From Ruminococcus flavefaciens (lineage in GTDB: Bacteria; Bacillota; Clostridia; Oscillospirales; Ruminococcaceae), in contig DFJW01000100.1 in NCBI GenBank assembly GCA_002373775.1, forward strand, positions 1-33,889: 33,889 nucleotides of DNA. Direction: 5' to 3'. Below are positions 7,799 to 15,330 of this stretch, one piece after another. Position 1 is the stretch's first letter; each line of letters starts with the position of its first letter. The notes below the pieces were generated by a model. The model was not told the origin of the DNA and ran no database searches. It was given only the letters and a program-made list of their open reading frames with translations. A program made the translations under genes and the position numbers.

Positions 7799-7834
7799 AA
7801 AAGGCACACCACAATATATAGTGGTGTGCCTTTT
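7799..7834. terminator. Perfect 14-bp hairpin with a NrdR-box core
   Basis: AAAAGGCACACCAC pairs perfectly with GTGGTGTGCCTTTT around an AATATATA loop, 3 bp after the stop of the minus-strand gene at 7838. It probably terminates that gene. The centre, CCACAATATATAGTGG (7809-7824), matches 14 of 16 positions of the NrdR consensus and lies exactly 200 bp from the box in the nrdD leader. Confidence 0.7.
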
Positions 7835-7837
7835 GTA

Positions 7838-8713
7838 TCACTCAACAGTATGTGTGAGGATATAGCCTATGATCTTACTGTAAGCATCAGTATTATAACT
7901 GCCGTTTTCACTGTCCCAGTATTTGCCGTCAAGCACTCCTTCACCCGACTTTAAAACTGAATTTGTATCTATGCAGTATACTCCTGCCGAGCGCGCCATT
8001 TCAATAAGCCTGTTGTTATAATCGTTTATCATTTCGTTTGTAACTTCGGCAGTGTCAAATGGCTTAGGCGGAAGCTGCATTATATATATTTTCATTTCCG
8101 GCAGATATCCGTGCAGATTATTTACAAGCGTTGAGTAGCTCGATATCATGTCTGAGGTATCTGAGATACCGATATCGCTTCCAAGCATGATATATAGAAT
8201 ATCCGGCTTCTTGTTCTGCATTATTTCATATACTTTAAGATTGCCGTATGTTGAGTATACCTGAACATCGTTACAGTTTGCAGCATTGAGTTCCTCACTG
8301 CCTATAACTGATTTAAGCTCTGTATTGTCAGAAATACCAAGCAGTGTCTGGTCGGTAACGAGACAGCAGTTCTCAAGATAGGAAGCGTCGACCGGATCAG
8401 ACTGCGGCACAGGATATGAAACTGCGCTGTTTCTGTTTTCAGCAGGTTCCTGAACTTCTGTATCAGATCCGGCAGCGTCAGTGGTTTGTTCGCTGTCCAG
8501 CTGAGGCTCTGCTTCAGCTGTAGAATATGTTATCGAATCATCTTCGCTTTCGTCAAGGACGTGTCCGTCAAAGTTTGCCCATACCATATATAGTGCAAAG
8601 CAAGAGGCAAATGAAAGGAAGAAAATAATGACAAGGATCCAGAAATTGAATCTGATCTTCGGTCTTCCGCGCTTCTTGCTTGATATATGCTGAATTGTTC
8701 GTTTTTTATCCAT
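7838..8713 (-). CDS. Membrane-anchored SGNH/GDSL-like protein, probably lacking catalytic residues
   Basis: A 291-residue protein with a basic N-terminus (KKRGRPKIRFN), one membrane segment at about residues 23-45, an acidic Ser/Glu/Asp-rich linker to about residue 110, and an extracellular SGNH-hydrolase-like domain. The order of blocks fits the family, but the key residues look replaced: block I reads LVTDQTLLG where GDSxT is expected, block III reads LGSDIGISD in place of GxND, and the final region YWDSENGSYN lacks the DxxH pair. It may bind a cell-surface sugar or acyl group without hydrolysing it. The ATG at 8713 has GGAG upstream; an earlier in-frame start does not. It has its own promoter and terminator. 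Confidence 0.72.
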   Translation of the reverse strand: MDKKRTIQHISSKKRGRPKIRFNFWILVIIFFLSFASCFALYMVWANFDGHVLDESEDDSITYSTAEAEPQLDSEQTTDAAGSDTEVQEPAENRNSAVSYPVPQSDPVDASYLENCCLVTDQTLLGISDNTELKSVIGSEELNAANCNDVQVYSTYGNLKVYEIMQNKKPDILYIMLGSDIGISDTSDMISSYSTLVNNLHGYLPEMKIYIMQLPPKPFDTAEVTNEMINDYNNRLIEMARSAGVYCIDTNSVLKSGEGVLDGKYWDSENGSYNTDAYSKIIGYILTHTVE

Positions 8714-8784
8714 ATAAACTCCACTCCGCCGTGACATCTGGCAAATGTGTTTTTGCTACCCGATACTGGTGCATGTACTCATAT

Positions 8785-8813
8785 ATTATACCCTTTTTGC
8801 GGTCATATTTCAA
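8785..8813 (-). promoter_or_regulatory. Promoter of the SGNH-like gene
   Basis: Minus strand TTGAAA, 17-bp spacer, perfect TATAAT. It fires toward the gene starting at 8713. Confidence 0.8.
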
Positions 8814-8862
8814 GCCCTTTTTGATATTTTGTGCAGTTTTTTATTAAGTAAAATATATTCTC

Positions 8863-8891
8863 TTGCAATATCGGATAAAATGAGTTATAAT
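8863..8891 (+). promoter_or_regulatory. Promoter of the zinc-ribbon gene
   Basis: TTGCAA, 17-bp spacer, TATAAT. It is divergent from the promoter at 8785-8813. Confidence 0.78.
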
Positions 8892-8902
8892 AATAATATA
8901 GT

Positions 8903-8952
8903 TATCCGATCATTGTGCTGATCGAGATGCTTGTGCTTGGAATGATCGGATA
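8903..8952 (+). repeat. 12-bp perfect inverted repeat in the 5' leader
   Basis: TATCCGATCATT and AATGATCGGATA are separated by 26 bp and lie between the promoter and the start codon. In RNA they would form a long stem with a 26-nt loop. There is no T-run, so it is not a terminator. It could be a protein-binding site or a structured leader. Confidence 0.75.
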
Positions 8953-8976
8953 TACATAGAAATGTGAGGTGTGACA

Positions 8977-9342
8977 ATGGAAAACAGAATGATGTGCGGT
9001 ATTTGTGGGCGTCCTATGATAGAGGGCGAATTCAGGCTTGAGCAGCGCAGTATAGATAAAGGCATTTATCGTTCTTATCCCGTTGCTGCCTGGTACAAAG
9101 ATAATGAAAAGATAGCTGAAACTGCGCTTGACAGGACTCTTGGGTTCTATTGTCCTGAATGCGGCGCTGTTGCAGGGATATTCATGAGCACAAAGCCTGT
9201 GGGATTTGTAGGAAGATTCAACGCTGATCTTGATGACAGGATCGATCAGCTGCCCGTTAAGAAATGTCCGGACTGCGGTAAAGTTCTTGAGATAGATTAT
9301 CCGCGGTGTCCGGAGTGCGGATTCGAGTTCTTCGGGCTTTGA
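8977..9342 (+). CDS. Zinc-ribbon protein of unknown function
   Basis: A 121-residue soluble protein with four CxxC knuckles: CGIC near residue 7, CPEC near 59, CPDC near 97 and CPEC near 111. The first two and the last two can form two separate zinc ribbons flanking a middle segment. I do not recognise a named function; similar small multi-CxxC proteins are common in Clostridia. The ATG at 8977 lies 6 nt after GAGGT; a GTG two codons earlier would overlap that sequence. The leader holds a striking inverted repeat. About 98 bp separate the gene from pyrE. Confidence 0.75.
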   Translation: MENRMMCGICGRPMIEGEFRLEQRSIDKGIYRSYPVAAWYKDNEKIAETALDRTLGFYCPECGAVAGIFMSTKPVGFVGRFNADLDDRIDQLPVKKCPDCGKVLEIDYPRCPECGFEFFGL

Positions 9343-9394
9343 GACAGATAACAGCGCCTTTGTAAAGTAGCAAAGCATATAATAATGTGATCAA

Positions 9395-9414
9395 ACCGCT
9401 GATCAAATAGCGGT
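9395..9414 (+). promoter_or_regulatory. Small hairpin in the pyrE leader
   Basis: ACCGCT and AGCGGT flank GATCAAAT just upstream of the pyrE ribosome binding site. It has no T-run. It may be a weak regulatory hairpin; I see no PyrR-type element. Confidence 0.3.
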
Positions 9415-9440
9415 CAAATATATCAACGGAGGTAAACTCA

Positions 9441-10091
9441 ATGACTTACAAAGAAAGTTTTATCAAATTCATGGTGGACTGTGGAGTCCTCACCTTTGGA
9501 GAATTCACACTGAAAAGCGGACGCAAGGCTCCTTATTTCATCAACTGCGGAAACTACAAGACCGGTGCTCAGCTCGCTAAGCTGGGTGAATACTATGCAG
9601 AGTGCATACATGAGAACAATATCCATGTAGAGACACTTTTCGGACCGGCTTATAAGGGCATTCCGCTGGCTGTTTCTGCTGTTGTTGCTCTCAGCAACAA
9701 ATTTGGGATAGATGTTTCCTATTGCTTTGATCGTAAGGAAGCTAAAGATCACGGTGAAGGCGGTATGTTCGTGGGAAAAACTCTCACTGATGGCGAGAAA
9801 GTCGTTATCATCGACGACGTTATGACTTCCGGAAAGGCTCTCCGTGAGTCTATGCCCAAGCTGAAAAGTGCTGCTGATGTCAATGTAACAGGTATGGTCA
9901 TCACTGTTGACCGTATGGAAAAAGGTACCGGTGAGCTCTCAGCCGTTCAGGAGGTAAAGCGTGACTTCGGTGTGACTGTCTACCCTATCGTTACTATGGA
10001 GGATATCATTGACGCTATCAGAAACGATATAGTTCCCGGTAAGGAATATCTGGACAAAATGCTGGAGTACAGAAATACTTACGGTATCTGA
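9441..10091 (+). CDS. pyrE: Orotate phosphoribosyltransferase
   Basis: Joins orotate to PRPP to give orotidine 5'-phosphate in pyrimidine synthesis. The 216-residue sequence shows the N-terminal FTLKSGRKAPYFINCGN, which forms the orotate site, the flexible-loop segment CFDRKEAKDHGEGG, and the PRPP-binding motif VVIIDDVMTSGKAL. Length and motif order are those of the family. GGAGGT precedes the ATG with an 8-nt spacer. Other pyr genes are not next to it here, so the gene stands apart from a pyr operon. Confidence 0.97.
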   Translation: MTYKESFIKFMVDCGVLTFGEFTLKSGRKAPYFINCGNYKTGAQLAKLGEYYAECIHENNIHVETLFGPAYKGIPLAVSAVVALSNKFGIDVSYCFDRKEAKDHGEGGMFVGKTLTDGEKVVIIDDVMTSGKALRESMPKLKSAADVNVTGMVITVDRMEKGTGELSAVQEVKRDFGVTVYPIVTMEDIIDAIRNDIVPGKEYLDKMLEYRNTYGI

Positions 10092-10176
10092 GCAACTGAT
10101 CGCATTGTTCCTTGAGTGCCGTTAAGGCTCATACAGGCTGTAATTATACACTGCTTTTTTAGATTGGAGGTTTATC

Positions 10177-10578
10177 ATGAGATTAGACGGCTTTGGACTT
10201 TTTGTTGATGATATGGGCAAAATGATACGTTTCTATCGGGATGTACTCGGCTTTGAGATCAAGGAAGACGAGGATACATCAAATGTTTACCTTATAAAAG
10301 ACGGTACGCTGTTTCTGCTCTACGGACGAAATGACTTTGAGAAAATGACAAACCGGAAGTATGAATATCTGAAAGGCATAAACGGGCATTCGGAGATCGC
10401 TCTGTATGTTGACACATTTGAGGAAGTGGACGCTGAATATAAAAAAGCCGTTGAAAAAGGCGCAGAACCGATATTAGGACCTACTACTGAGCCGTGGGGA
10501 CAGCGGACCTGCTATATTGCTGATCCCGAAGGAAATCTGATAGAGATCGGTTCATTCAATAAACCTTTTGGAAGATGA
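10177..10578 (+). CDS. VOC-family (glyoxalase/bleomycin-resistance fold) protein
   Basis: A 133-residue protein of one vicinal-oxygen-chelate unit with two beta-alpha-beta-beta-beta repeats. It starts with LDGFGLFVDDMGKMIRFYRD and ends with the typical YIADPEGNLIEIGS. The metal ligands cannot be assigned with certainty because the first beta strand lacks the usual His, though HSEIALYV offers a His and E553-like ends (LIEI) offer a Glu. The family includes glyoxalase I, dioxygenases and drug-binding proteins; no substrate can be inferred. It has GGAGG upstream and a strong terminator after it. Confidence 0.85.
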   Translation: MRLDGFGLFVDDMGKMIRFYRDVLGFEIKEDEDTSNVYLIKDGTLFLLYGRNDFEKMTNRKYEYLKGINGHSEIALYVDTFEEVDAEYKKAVEKGAEPILGPTTEPWGQRTCYIADPEGNLIEIGSFNKPFGR

Positions 10579-10583
10579 TAAAA

Positions 10584-10619
10584 AGCCTGAAAGCCGGACA
10601 GCTTTCAGGCTTTATTTTA
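10584..10619. terminator. Bidirectional terminator between the VOC gene and the esterase gene
   Basis: An 11-bp perfect stem AGCCTGAAAGC / GCTTTCAGGCT around CGGACA. Plus-strand tail is TTATTTTATT; minus-strand tail is TTTTTATCAT. It serves two convergent genes. Confidence 0.93.
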
Positions 10620-12242
10620 TTCTGCCGGATAATACTTCTCCAGTGTCTCAACAAGCATCTCCGGAATGAACTGGTAGTGTTCAGAATCAGGATACAGCTT
10701 GCTCTCGGCTGTTGTCACACCATGCTCCTCCAGCCTCTTCATGAGACTTGCTATGCCTTCAAGAGTTGATTCATTTTCGCCGTAGTATTCCTCGTATACA
10801 GGATCCTCGTTTGCACCGCCGCAGATAAAAAGATTTTTGTCAAAACTGTCATTGCGGTCAAAATATCCGTATTCATCCTTGAACTCGTCTCCCTCGGTAT
10901 ATGGCAGGAATCCGGGTGACCAGAAGGCAGGGCTGCCTATAATGTAGTTTTTGAAGGGCTGGTTTTCATACTTGTCTGAATTGAACGCGGCATAATGTGC
11001 AAAGGTACCGCCAAGTGAGTGGCCGTAGAATGTAGAATCTCCAAAGTCGATATTATACTCCTCTCCCATGTAGGGCATAAGGTCATCGGTGATGAAGTTA
11101 AGGAAATCCTCACAGCGGTCACAGAAAAACTTTATACGGTTCGTGTCGTCTGCTCCGTTGATAGAATAATCGTAGCCTATGCTTATCAGGATAACATCTC
11201 CGGCCTTCCCCTCCTCCATTGACTTGCGCATATCTGCACAGTTATTGAAGCGCCATACAGCGTCTGTGAGGACGTAGGCAGGGTAGGTCTTATCCTGGTC
11301 AAAGTCCGGCGGCAGAGTAACGTGTACCACAAAATTTGTATCGAGCTGCTCGTCGTAGATATTGTACTCCTTTACATAAGGCGCGATCTCAGCTACTTTG
11401 TCATGGTCTATTTCCCATACAGCCTCCGCAGGAGTATCAAACTGGGCCATCCATTTCTCAGATGTTCCTACAGGGAGAGTTTTATAGCTGTTATCGATAA
11501 CAGCCTCCCATACCTTTATGTTCCTGTCAAAACTTTCTTTTTTATAGACATCTTCATATTCAGGATTCTCTAAAGGATAAAGAGTTGAGTTAAGCTCTAT
11601 CCGCTCTTTTAAATATGGCTTGAATTCTTCAAAGCTCTCAAACGTGATAGTAGGCTGATCATCATGGTAATGCTTCATCGTTTCGAACGCATCTTCTTCT
11701 GAAATTTTATTTTTTTCAGAGTCTACATAATAATAGTTTTCTCCGTCGTCGGTTATGTAATAAACCGGCATCGGCTCATATATGGTAAGCTCACCGCCGT
11801 CGTATCCGATGACCGGATCAAGGTCGAATGTATAGACCGGTTCTCCGTTGTAAAAAGCTCCGTGAATATCCTTGAAGTATTTATCGTTGTACTTGACGGC
11901 CTCCTCAAAAGAAAGACCGTCAAAATCTTCAGGACACTCATCGTAATATTTTTTGTATTCCGCAAGGTTGTCATCGTAGGTCCACACCTCAAGATAGACA
12001 CCTTCCTCTGGAACTATCGGTTCCTGCTCTTTCTGCTCGTGTTCAAAGACAGTCAGCTCTCCCACTGATATTTTGCTGCGCTCGTTTTCAGTCATGTGAT
12101 TTGTAAGTTTTTCCGTTGCAGTAAGCTCCTCTGAAATCGCTGAGACATCACTGTTTACAGAACTGCTCTCTCCTCCGGCTGCGCATGAGCCTGCACTGAC
12201 TAAAAATGTAAGTGATAAAATAAGTGCTGTTATTCTTTTCAT
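10617..12242 (-). CDS. Lipoprotein esterase of the esterase D / alpha-beta hydrolase type
   Basis: A 541-residue secreted protein. The signal peptide ends in a lipobox-like SAGSC with Cys20, so it is likely anchored to the outer face of the membrane. Residues 25 to about 270 are acidic and not recognised. The C-terminal half is a putative esterase domain (PF00756 type): the strand motif FVVHVTLPPDFD, the nucleophile elbow YGHSLGGTFAHYAAF, and the late histidine in SEHYQFIPEM. Members include ferulic acid esterases, acetyl xylan esterases and siderophore esterases; in a fibre-degrading anaerobe a role on plant esters is a reasonable guess only. GGAGGG precedes the ATG. Confidence 0.82.
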   Translation of the reverse strand: MKRITALILSLTFLVSAGSCAAGGESSSVNSDVSAISEELTATEKLTNHMTENERSKISVGELTVFEHEQKEQEPIVPEEGVYLEVWTYDDNLAEYKKYYDECPEDFDGLSFEEAVKYNDKYFKDIHGAFYNGEPVYTFDLDPVIGYDGGELTIYEPMPVYYITDDGENYYYVDSEKNKISEEDAFETMKHYHDDQPTITFESFEEFKPYLKERIELNSTLYPLENPEYEDVYKKESFDRNIKVWEAVIDNSYKTLPVGTSEKWMAQFDTPAEAVWEIDHDKVAEIAPYVKEYNIYDEQLDTNFVVHVTLPPDFDQDKTYPAYVLTDAVWRFNNCADMRKSMEEGKAGDVILISIGYDYSINGADDTNRIKFFCDRCEDFLNFITDDLMPYMGEEYNIDFGDSTFYGHSLGGTFAHYAAFNSDKYENQPFKNYIIGSPAFWSPGFLPYTEGDEFKDEYGYFDRNDSFDKNLFICGGANEDPVYEEYYGENESTLEGIASLMKRLEEHGVTTAESKLYPDSEHYQFIPEMLVETLEKYYPAE

Positions 12243-12304
12243 GATATTCCCTCCATTTTTTCCGAACTTTTTAGTTCAGCAATTAGTAGTGATTTTTAAA
12301 GGGC

Positions 12305-12331
12305 AAAAAGACGATTTATTCTCCGTCTTTG
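12305..12331. terminator. Second hairpin in the esterase upstream region
   Basis: AAAGACG pairs with CGTCTTT across a 10-nt loop. The minus-strand tail is TTTTTGCCC. It lies just downstream of the carrier-gene terminator, so it may back up termination or act as a leader hairpin of the esterase gene. Confidence 0.5.
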
Positions 12332-12373
12332 TATAGCTGCACAAATATCAATAGCAATAACTCAGCAAAATAT

Positions 12374-12402
12374 AAAAAACGTCCCAAACGAGACGTTTTT
12401 TA
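12374..12402 (-). terminator. Terminator at the end of the fumarate cluster
   Basis: ACGTC/GACGT stem extended by A-run and T-run, with the T-run on the exit side, 5 bp beyond the stop of the carrier gene. It closes the long minus-strand cluster that starts near 23.9 kb. Confidence 0.85.
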
Positions 12403-12406
12403 TTCG

Positions 12407-13648
12407 CTAAAACAGCATTATCAGGAACTGTGATACCAATACCACTGATATAAGTGCTACAGGATATGTTGCAGCATAAGCTGAGGCAACATCCTCTGTG
12501 CCGGCTGTACTGATAAGAGTACCAAGAGCCGGTGTGGATGTCATTCCGCCGGTGATAGATCCCAGATTGTTGAGCAGGCTCAGCTTCAGTACATACTTCG
12601 CAAACAGGAATCCGATTATCATCGGCACCATTGTCATTATGATACCGTAAACGAAGTAAATAGCCTCGAAGTATTTAGCAAATTTTGCACCGCCGGATAC
12701 TCCAGCGCCGATAAGGAAGAACATGAGTCCAAGCTCACGGAATACTTTCAGAGTTGTATTCTTTGGCATTATGCTGATTTTGCCTATGCGGCCGAAATGT
12801 CCGAAGATGAGGGATACCAGCAGGCATCCTCCGGTAGTGGAAAGTGAGAAGTTCTTGAACTTTATGGAACCAATGAAAATACCGATAACGGCTGCCAGTG
12901 CAAAAGGCATGATACCGAAATCATCCATTTCTATCAGTTTTTCTTCCTTGGATTTCTTATCGCTCTTAGTATCAGCGGCTCTGAGGAGCTGGCGCTCTTT
13001 TGCCATATCTGCTCCCAGTATCTTCGGGATTATCTGTACGAAGAGGACCACGCCAAGTACACCGAATATATATGCTATTCCGTAACCAACTGATACTGCG
13101 CCCTGAAAATCAGGAGCGGCATCCTTGGCAGCAGAGAAACCGGGGGTGCTTGTAAGTGCACCGGAAAGAATACCGGTCATGAGTGCAGTGAATTCATCGC
13201 TGTCAAGATCCGTAAAATTGCGGCCTACAGCTATGCAGCCAGCACACGCCAGACCACCGCTGAGTATGATAATCACGGCAAGTACAACATAGGATTTGAA
13301 ATTCTTTTTGAAGTTGCCAAAGAAGTTAGGACCGGCTATGAAGCCGACTGCTGTTACAAAGAGGATGAGTCCGATATTGTCAACTATTTTCAATGCAGAG
13401 TCAACGAATGTGACCTTGTCTACTACATCACCAGTTGCGTCCTTTATGTCAGTCATAAGTTGTCCGGTAAGTTCCTCATGGAATATGCATCCGAAAAGAA
13501 GGGACACAAGAAATACTCCGGCAGTTCCAAGTGATATGCCTTTTATCGTTATTCTTCCAAGGATATAGCCGAGTGCGGCAATGCCAAGAACTGAGAACAT
13601 GAGGAATGTTACGCTTTTTATCGTAATGATACCGTCAAATAATTCCAT
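12407..13648 (-). CDS. AspT/YidE/YbjL-family carrier, candidate succinate exporter
   Basis: A 413-residue membrane protein with about ten to twelve membrane segments in two homologous halves. Each half carries the family signature: GILSGALTSTPGFSAA in the first and GSITGGMTSTPALGTL in the second. The central hydrophilic loop is short and charged (KSDKKSKEEKLIEMDD) and lacks the TrkA-C domains found in YidE. The family (aspartate:alanine exchangers) also contains the succinate exporter SucE1 of Corynebacterium glutamicum. Position right after frdA makes export of succinate, or exchange of succinate for fumarate or malate, the best guess. A weak ribosome binding site and a hairpin upstream suggest lower expression than frdA. 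Confidence 0.8.
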   Translation of the reverse strand: MELFDGIITIKSVTFLMFSVLGIAALGYILGRITIKGISLGTAGVFLVSLLFGCIFHEELTGQLMTDIKDATGDVVDKVTFVDSALKIVDNIGLILFVTAVGFIAGPNFFGNFKKNFKSYVVLAVIIILSGGLACAGCIAVGRNFTDLDSDEFTALMTGILSGALTSTPGFSAAKDAAPDFQGAVSVGYGIAYIFGVLGVVLFVQIIPKILGADMAKERQLLRAADTKSDKKSKEEKLIEMDDFGIMPFALAAVIGIFIGSIKFKNFSLSTTGGCLLVSLIFGHFGRIGKISIMPKNTTLKVFRELGLMFFLIGAGVSGGAKFAKYFEAIYFVYGIIMTMVPMIIGFLFAKYVLKLSLLNNLGSITGGMTSTPALGTLISTAGTEDVASAYAATYPVALISVVLVSQFLIMLF

Positions 13649-13683
13649 TTTCTATCACTCAATCTTTCTGTTATAACATGATA

Positions 13684-13705
13684 TCGGGACGCATCAGCGT
13701 CCCGA
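13684..13705 (-). promoter_or_regulatory. Intercistronic hairpin between frdA and the carrier gene
   Basis: A 9-bp perfect stem TCGGGACGC / GCGTCCCGA with a 4-nt loop, immediately after the frdA stop. On the minus strand it is followed by ATATCATG and no U-run, so it is more likely an mRNA-stabilising or partial-attenuation hairpin than a full terminator. Confidence 0.6.
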
Positions 13706-13713
13706 CAAATATA

Positions 13714-15318
13714 TTACTTGTTTTTTCTTGCATAGTGAGGGAGGAGCATAGGTGATGCAGTCTCACCTGCAACTCCGGCTGCTGACAGTTCGCTGTTGAA
13801 CTTTTCTATATGCTCAAGTGTGAGTCCTTCAGGCTCAGCTGTCTCTTTAGCCTTGGCAGCAGCGTAGATACCTGCATTTCTGCCGAATACTATGACATCG
13901 AGCAGAGAGTTGCCCATGAGTCGGTTTCTGCCGTGGATTCCTCCGGCAACCTCACCGGCTGCATAAAGATTCTCAACTCCTGTTGCACAGTCATCGGAGA
14001 TATCAAGTCCGCCGTTCTGATAATGAAGTGTGGGGTAAACGAGGATAGGCTCCTTGCGGATGTCTATGCCGTATTTGCCGAACATTCTCATCATTGCAGG
14101 GATACGTTTTTCTATAGTTCCCTCTCCGTGCAGATACTCTATCATAGGAGTATCGAGCCATATTGCTTTTCCGAGAGGTGTTTCTATGCCTTTGTTATGA
14201 GCTGTACACTCGCGGATGATCGAAGCGGCAGTTACGTCACGAGTTTCAAGGGGATGCATGAATACTTCACCGTCGATGTTGACCAGCTTTGCACCGAGTG
14301 AACGTACCTTCTCAGTTACGAGAGCACCGAAGATCTGTTCGGGATACCCTGTTCCCGTAGGATGATACTGTAATGTATCTGCATATAGCAGTTTTGCACC
14401 AACTCTGTATCCGAGGATAAGTCCGTCTGCTGTTGCACCGTAGTGGTTAGAAGTCGGGAATCCCTGATAATGCAGACGTCCTGCGCCGCCTGTTGCTATG
14501 ATAACTGTCTTAGCCTTAGCAACAAGGAGTTCCTTTGTTTCCATGTTCATGAGCACAGCACCGGCTGCTTTGCCGTTCTTGTCAAGGATTATCTCTATAG
14601 CAGCAGTAAAGTCTAATACAGGTATGCCTCTGTTTATGACTTCGTCCCTGAGAGTACGCATTATCTCTGCGCCTGAATAGTCCTTAGCAGCGTGCATTCT
14701 CTTTCTTGAAGTACCGCCGCCGTGAGTTGTGACCATTGTTCCGTCAGGTTCTTTATCGAATTCAACACCAAGCTTATTGAGCCACTGGATAGCCTCAGGA
14801 GCCTTGGTCACGAGCTTTTTGACGAGCTCGGGCTTAGCTGCGAAATGTCCGCCGCCAAAAGCATCAAGGAAGTGGATAGCCGGTGAATCGTTGGGCTTGT
14901 CAGCTGCCTGGATTCCGCCCTCAGCCATCATTGTGTTTGCGTCGCCTATACGGAGCTTTGTAACGATCATTGCCTTTACACCAGCCTCATCGGCTTCTAT
15001 AGCGGCTGATGCACCTGCTCCGCCGCCGCCGATTATGAGAACATCGGTCTCATAATCAGGCTTGCTGAGGTCAACATCAGATGCACTGATACGGCTCTTG
15101 CCCTGGAGAAGTTCAGCAAGCTGTGTAGGAACCTTATCCCCCTTGTTTACACCTGCTGAAAGAACAGTGAATTCGTCCTGCTTATAGTCCGGGTGGAAGG
15201 AAGCAAGGAGAGCGTCCTTCTCTTCTGCGGTCATTCTTCTGGGTTCGAGAGCAGCATTCTTTGCTCTCTTTTCAGCAACTATTTTTGCAAGTTCATTGAG
15301 TTTTTCTATCTTGTACAT
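13714..15318 (-). CDS. frdA: Fumarate reductase flavoprotein subunit, soluble type
   Basis: A 534-residue FAD protein that reduces fumarate to succinate. Residues 1 to about 90 are an unusual N-terminal extension. The FAD fold begins at DVLIIGGGGAGASAAIEA. Active-site residues of the family are present: HPTG in LQYHPTGTGY, the Arg in EKVRSLGAKLV, the His in TLHYQNGGLDI and the Arg in GRNRLMGNSLLD. The histidine that binds FAD covalently in membrane-bound enzymes (RSHT) is replaced by Asn (DANTMMAEGG), so FAD is likely held non-covalently. frdB is 12 bp upstream; no membrane-anchor gene is present. This matches the thiol:fumarate-reductase (TfrA) and soluble lineages. Ribosome binding site is GGGGGAGAG. 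Confidence 0.93.
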   Translation of the reverse strand: MYKIEKLNELAKIVAEKRAKNAALEPRRMTAEEKDALLASFHPDYKQDEFTVLSAGVNKGDKVPTQLAELLQGKSRISASDVDLSKPDYETDVLIIGGGGAGASAAIEADEAGVKAMIVTKLRIGDANTMMAEGGIQAADKPNDSPAIHFLDAFGGGHFAAKPELVKKLVTKAPEAIQWLNKLGVEFDKEPDGTMVTTHGGGTSRKRMHAAKDYSGAEIMRTLRDEVINRGIPVLDFTAAIEIILDKNGKAAGAVLMNMETKELLVAKAKTVIIATGGAGRLHYQGFPTSNHYGATADGLILGYRVGAKLLYADTLQYHPTGTGYPEQIFGALVTEKVRSLGAKLVNIDGEVFMHPLETRDVTAASIIRECTAHNKGIETPLGKAIWLDTPMIEYLHGEGTIEKRIPAMMRMFGKYGIDIRKEPILVYPTLHYQNGGLDISDDCATGVENLYAAGEVAGGIHGRNRLMGNSLLDVIVFGRNAGIYAAAKAKETAEPEGLTLEHIEKFNSELSAAGVAGETASPMLLPHYARKNK

Positions 15319-15330
15319 ACTCTCTCCCCC

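Noticed and set aside
7612..7845. 77-residue ORF on the minus strand upstream of nrdD
   Set aside because: It spans the nrdD promoter, the NrdR-like box and a terminator hairpin, and has no ribosome binding site.
9343..9440. PyrR or uracil riboswitch upstream of pyrE
   Set aside because: Only a 6-bp hairpin is present; there is no terminator/antiterminator pair or PyrR-binding loop.
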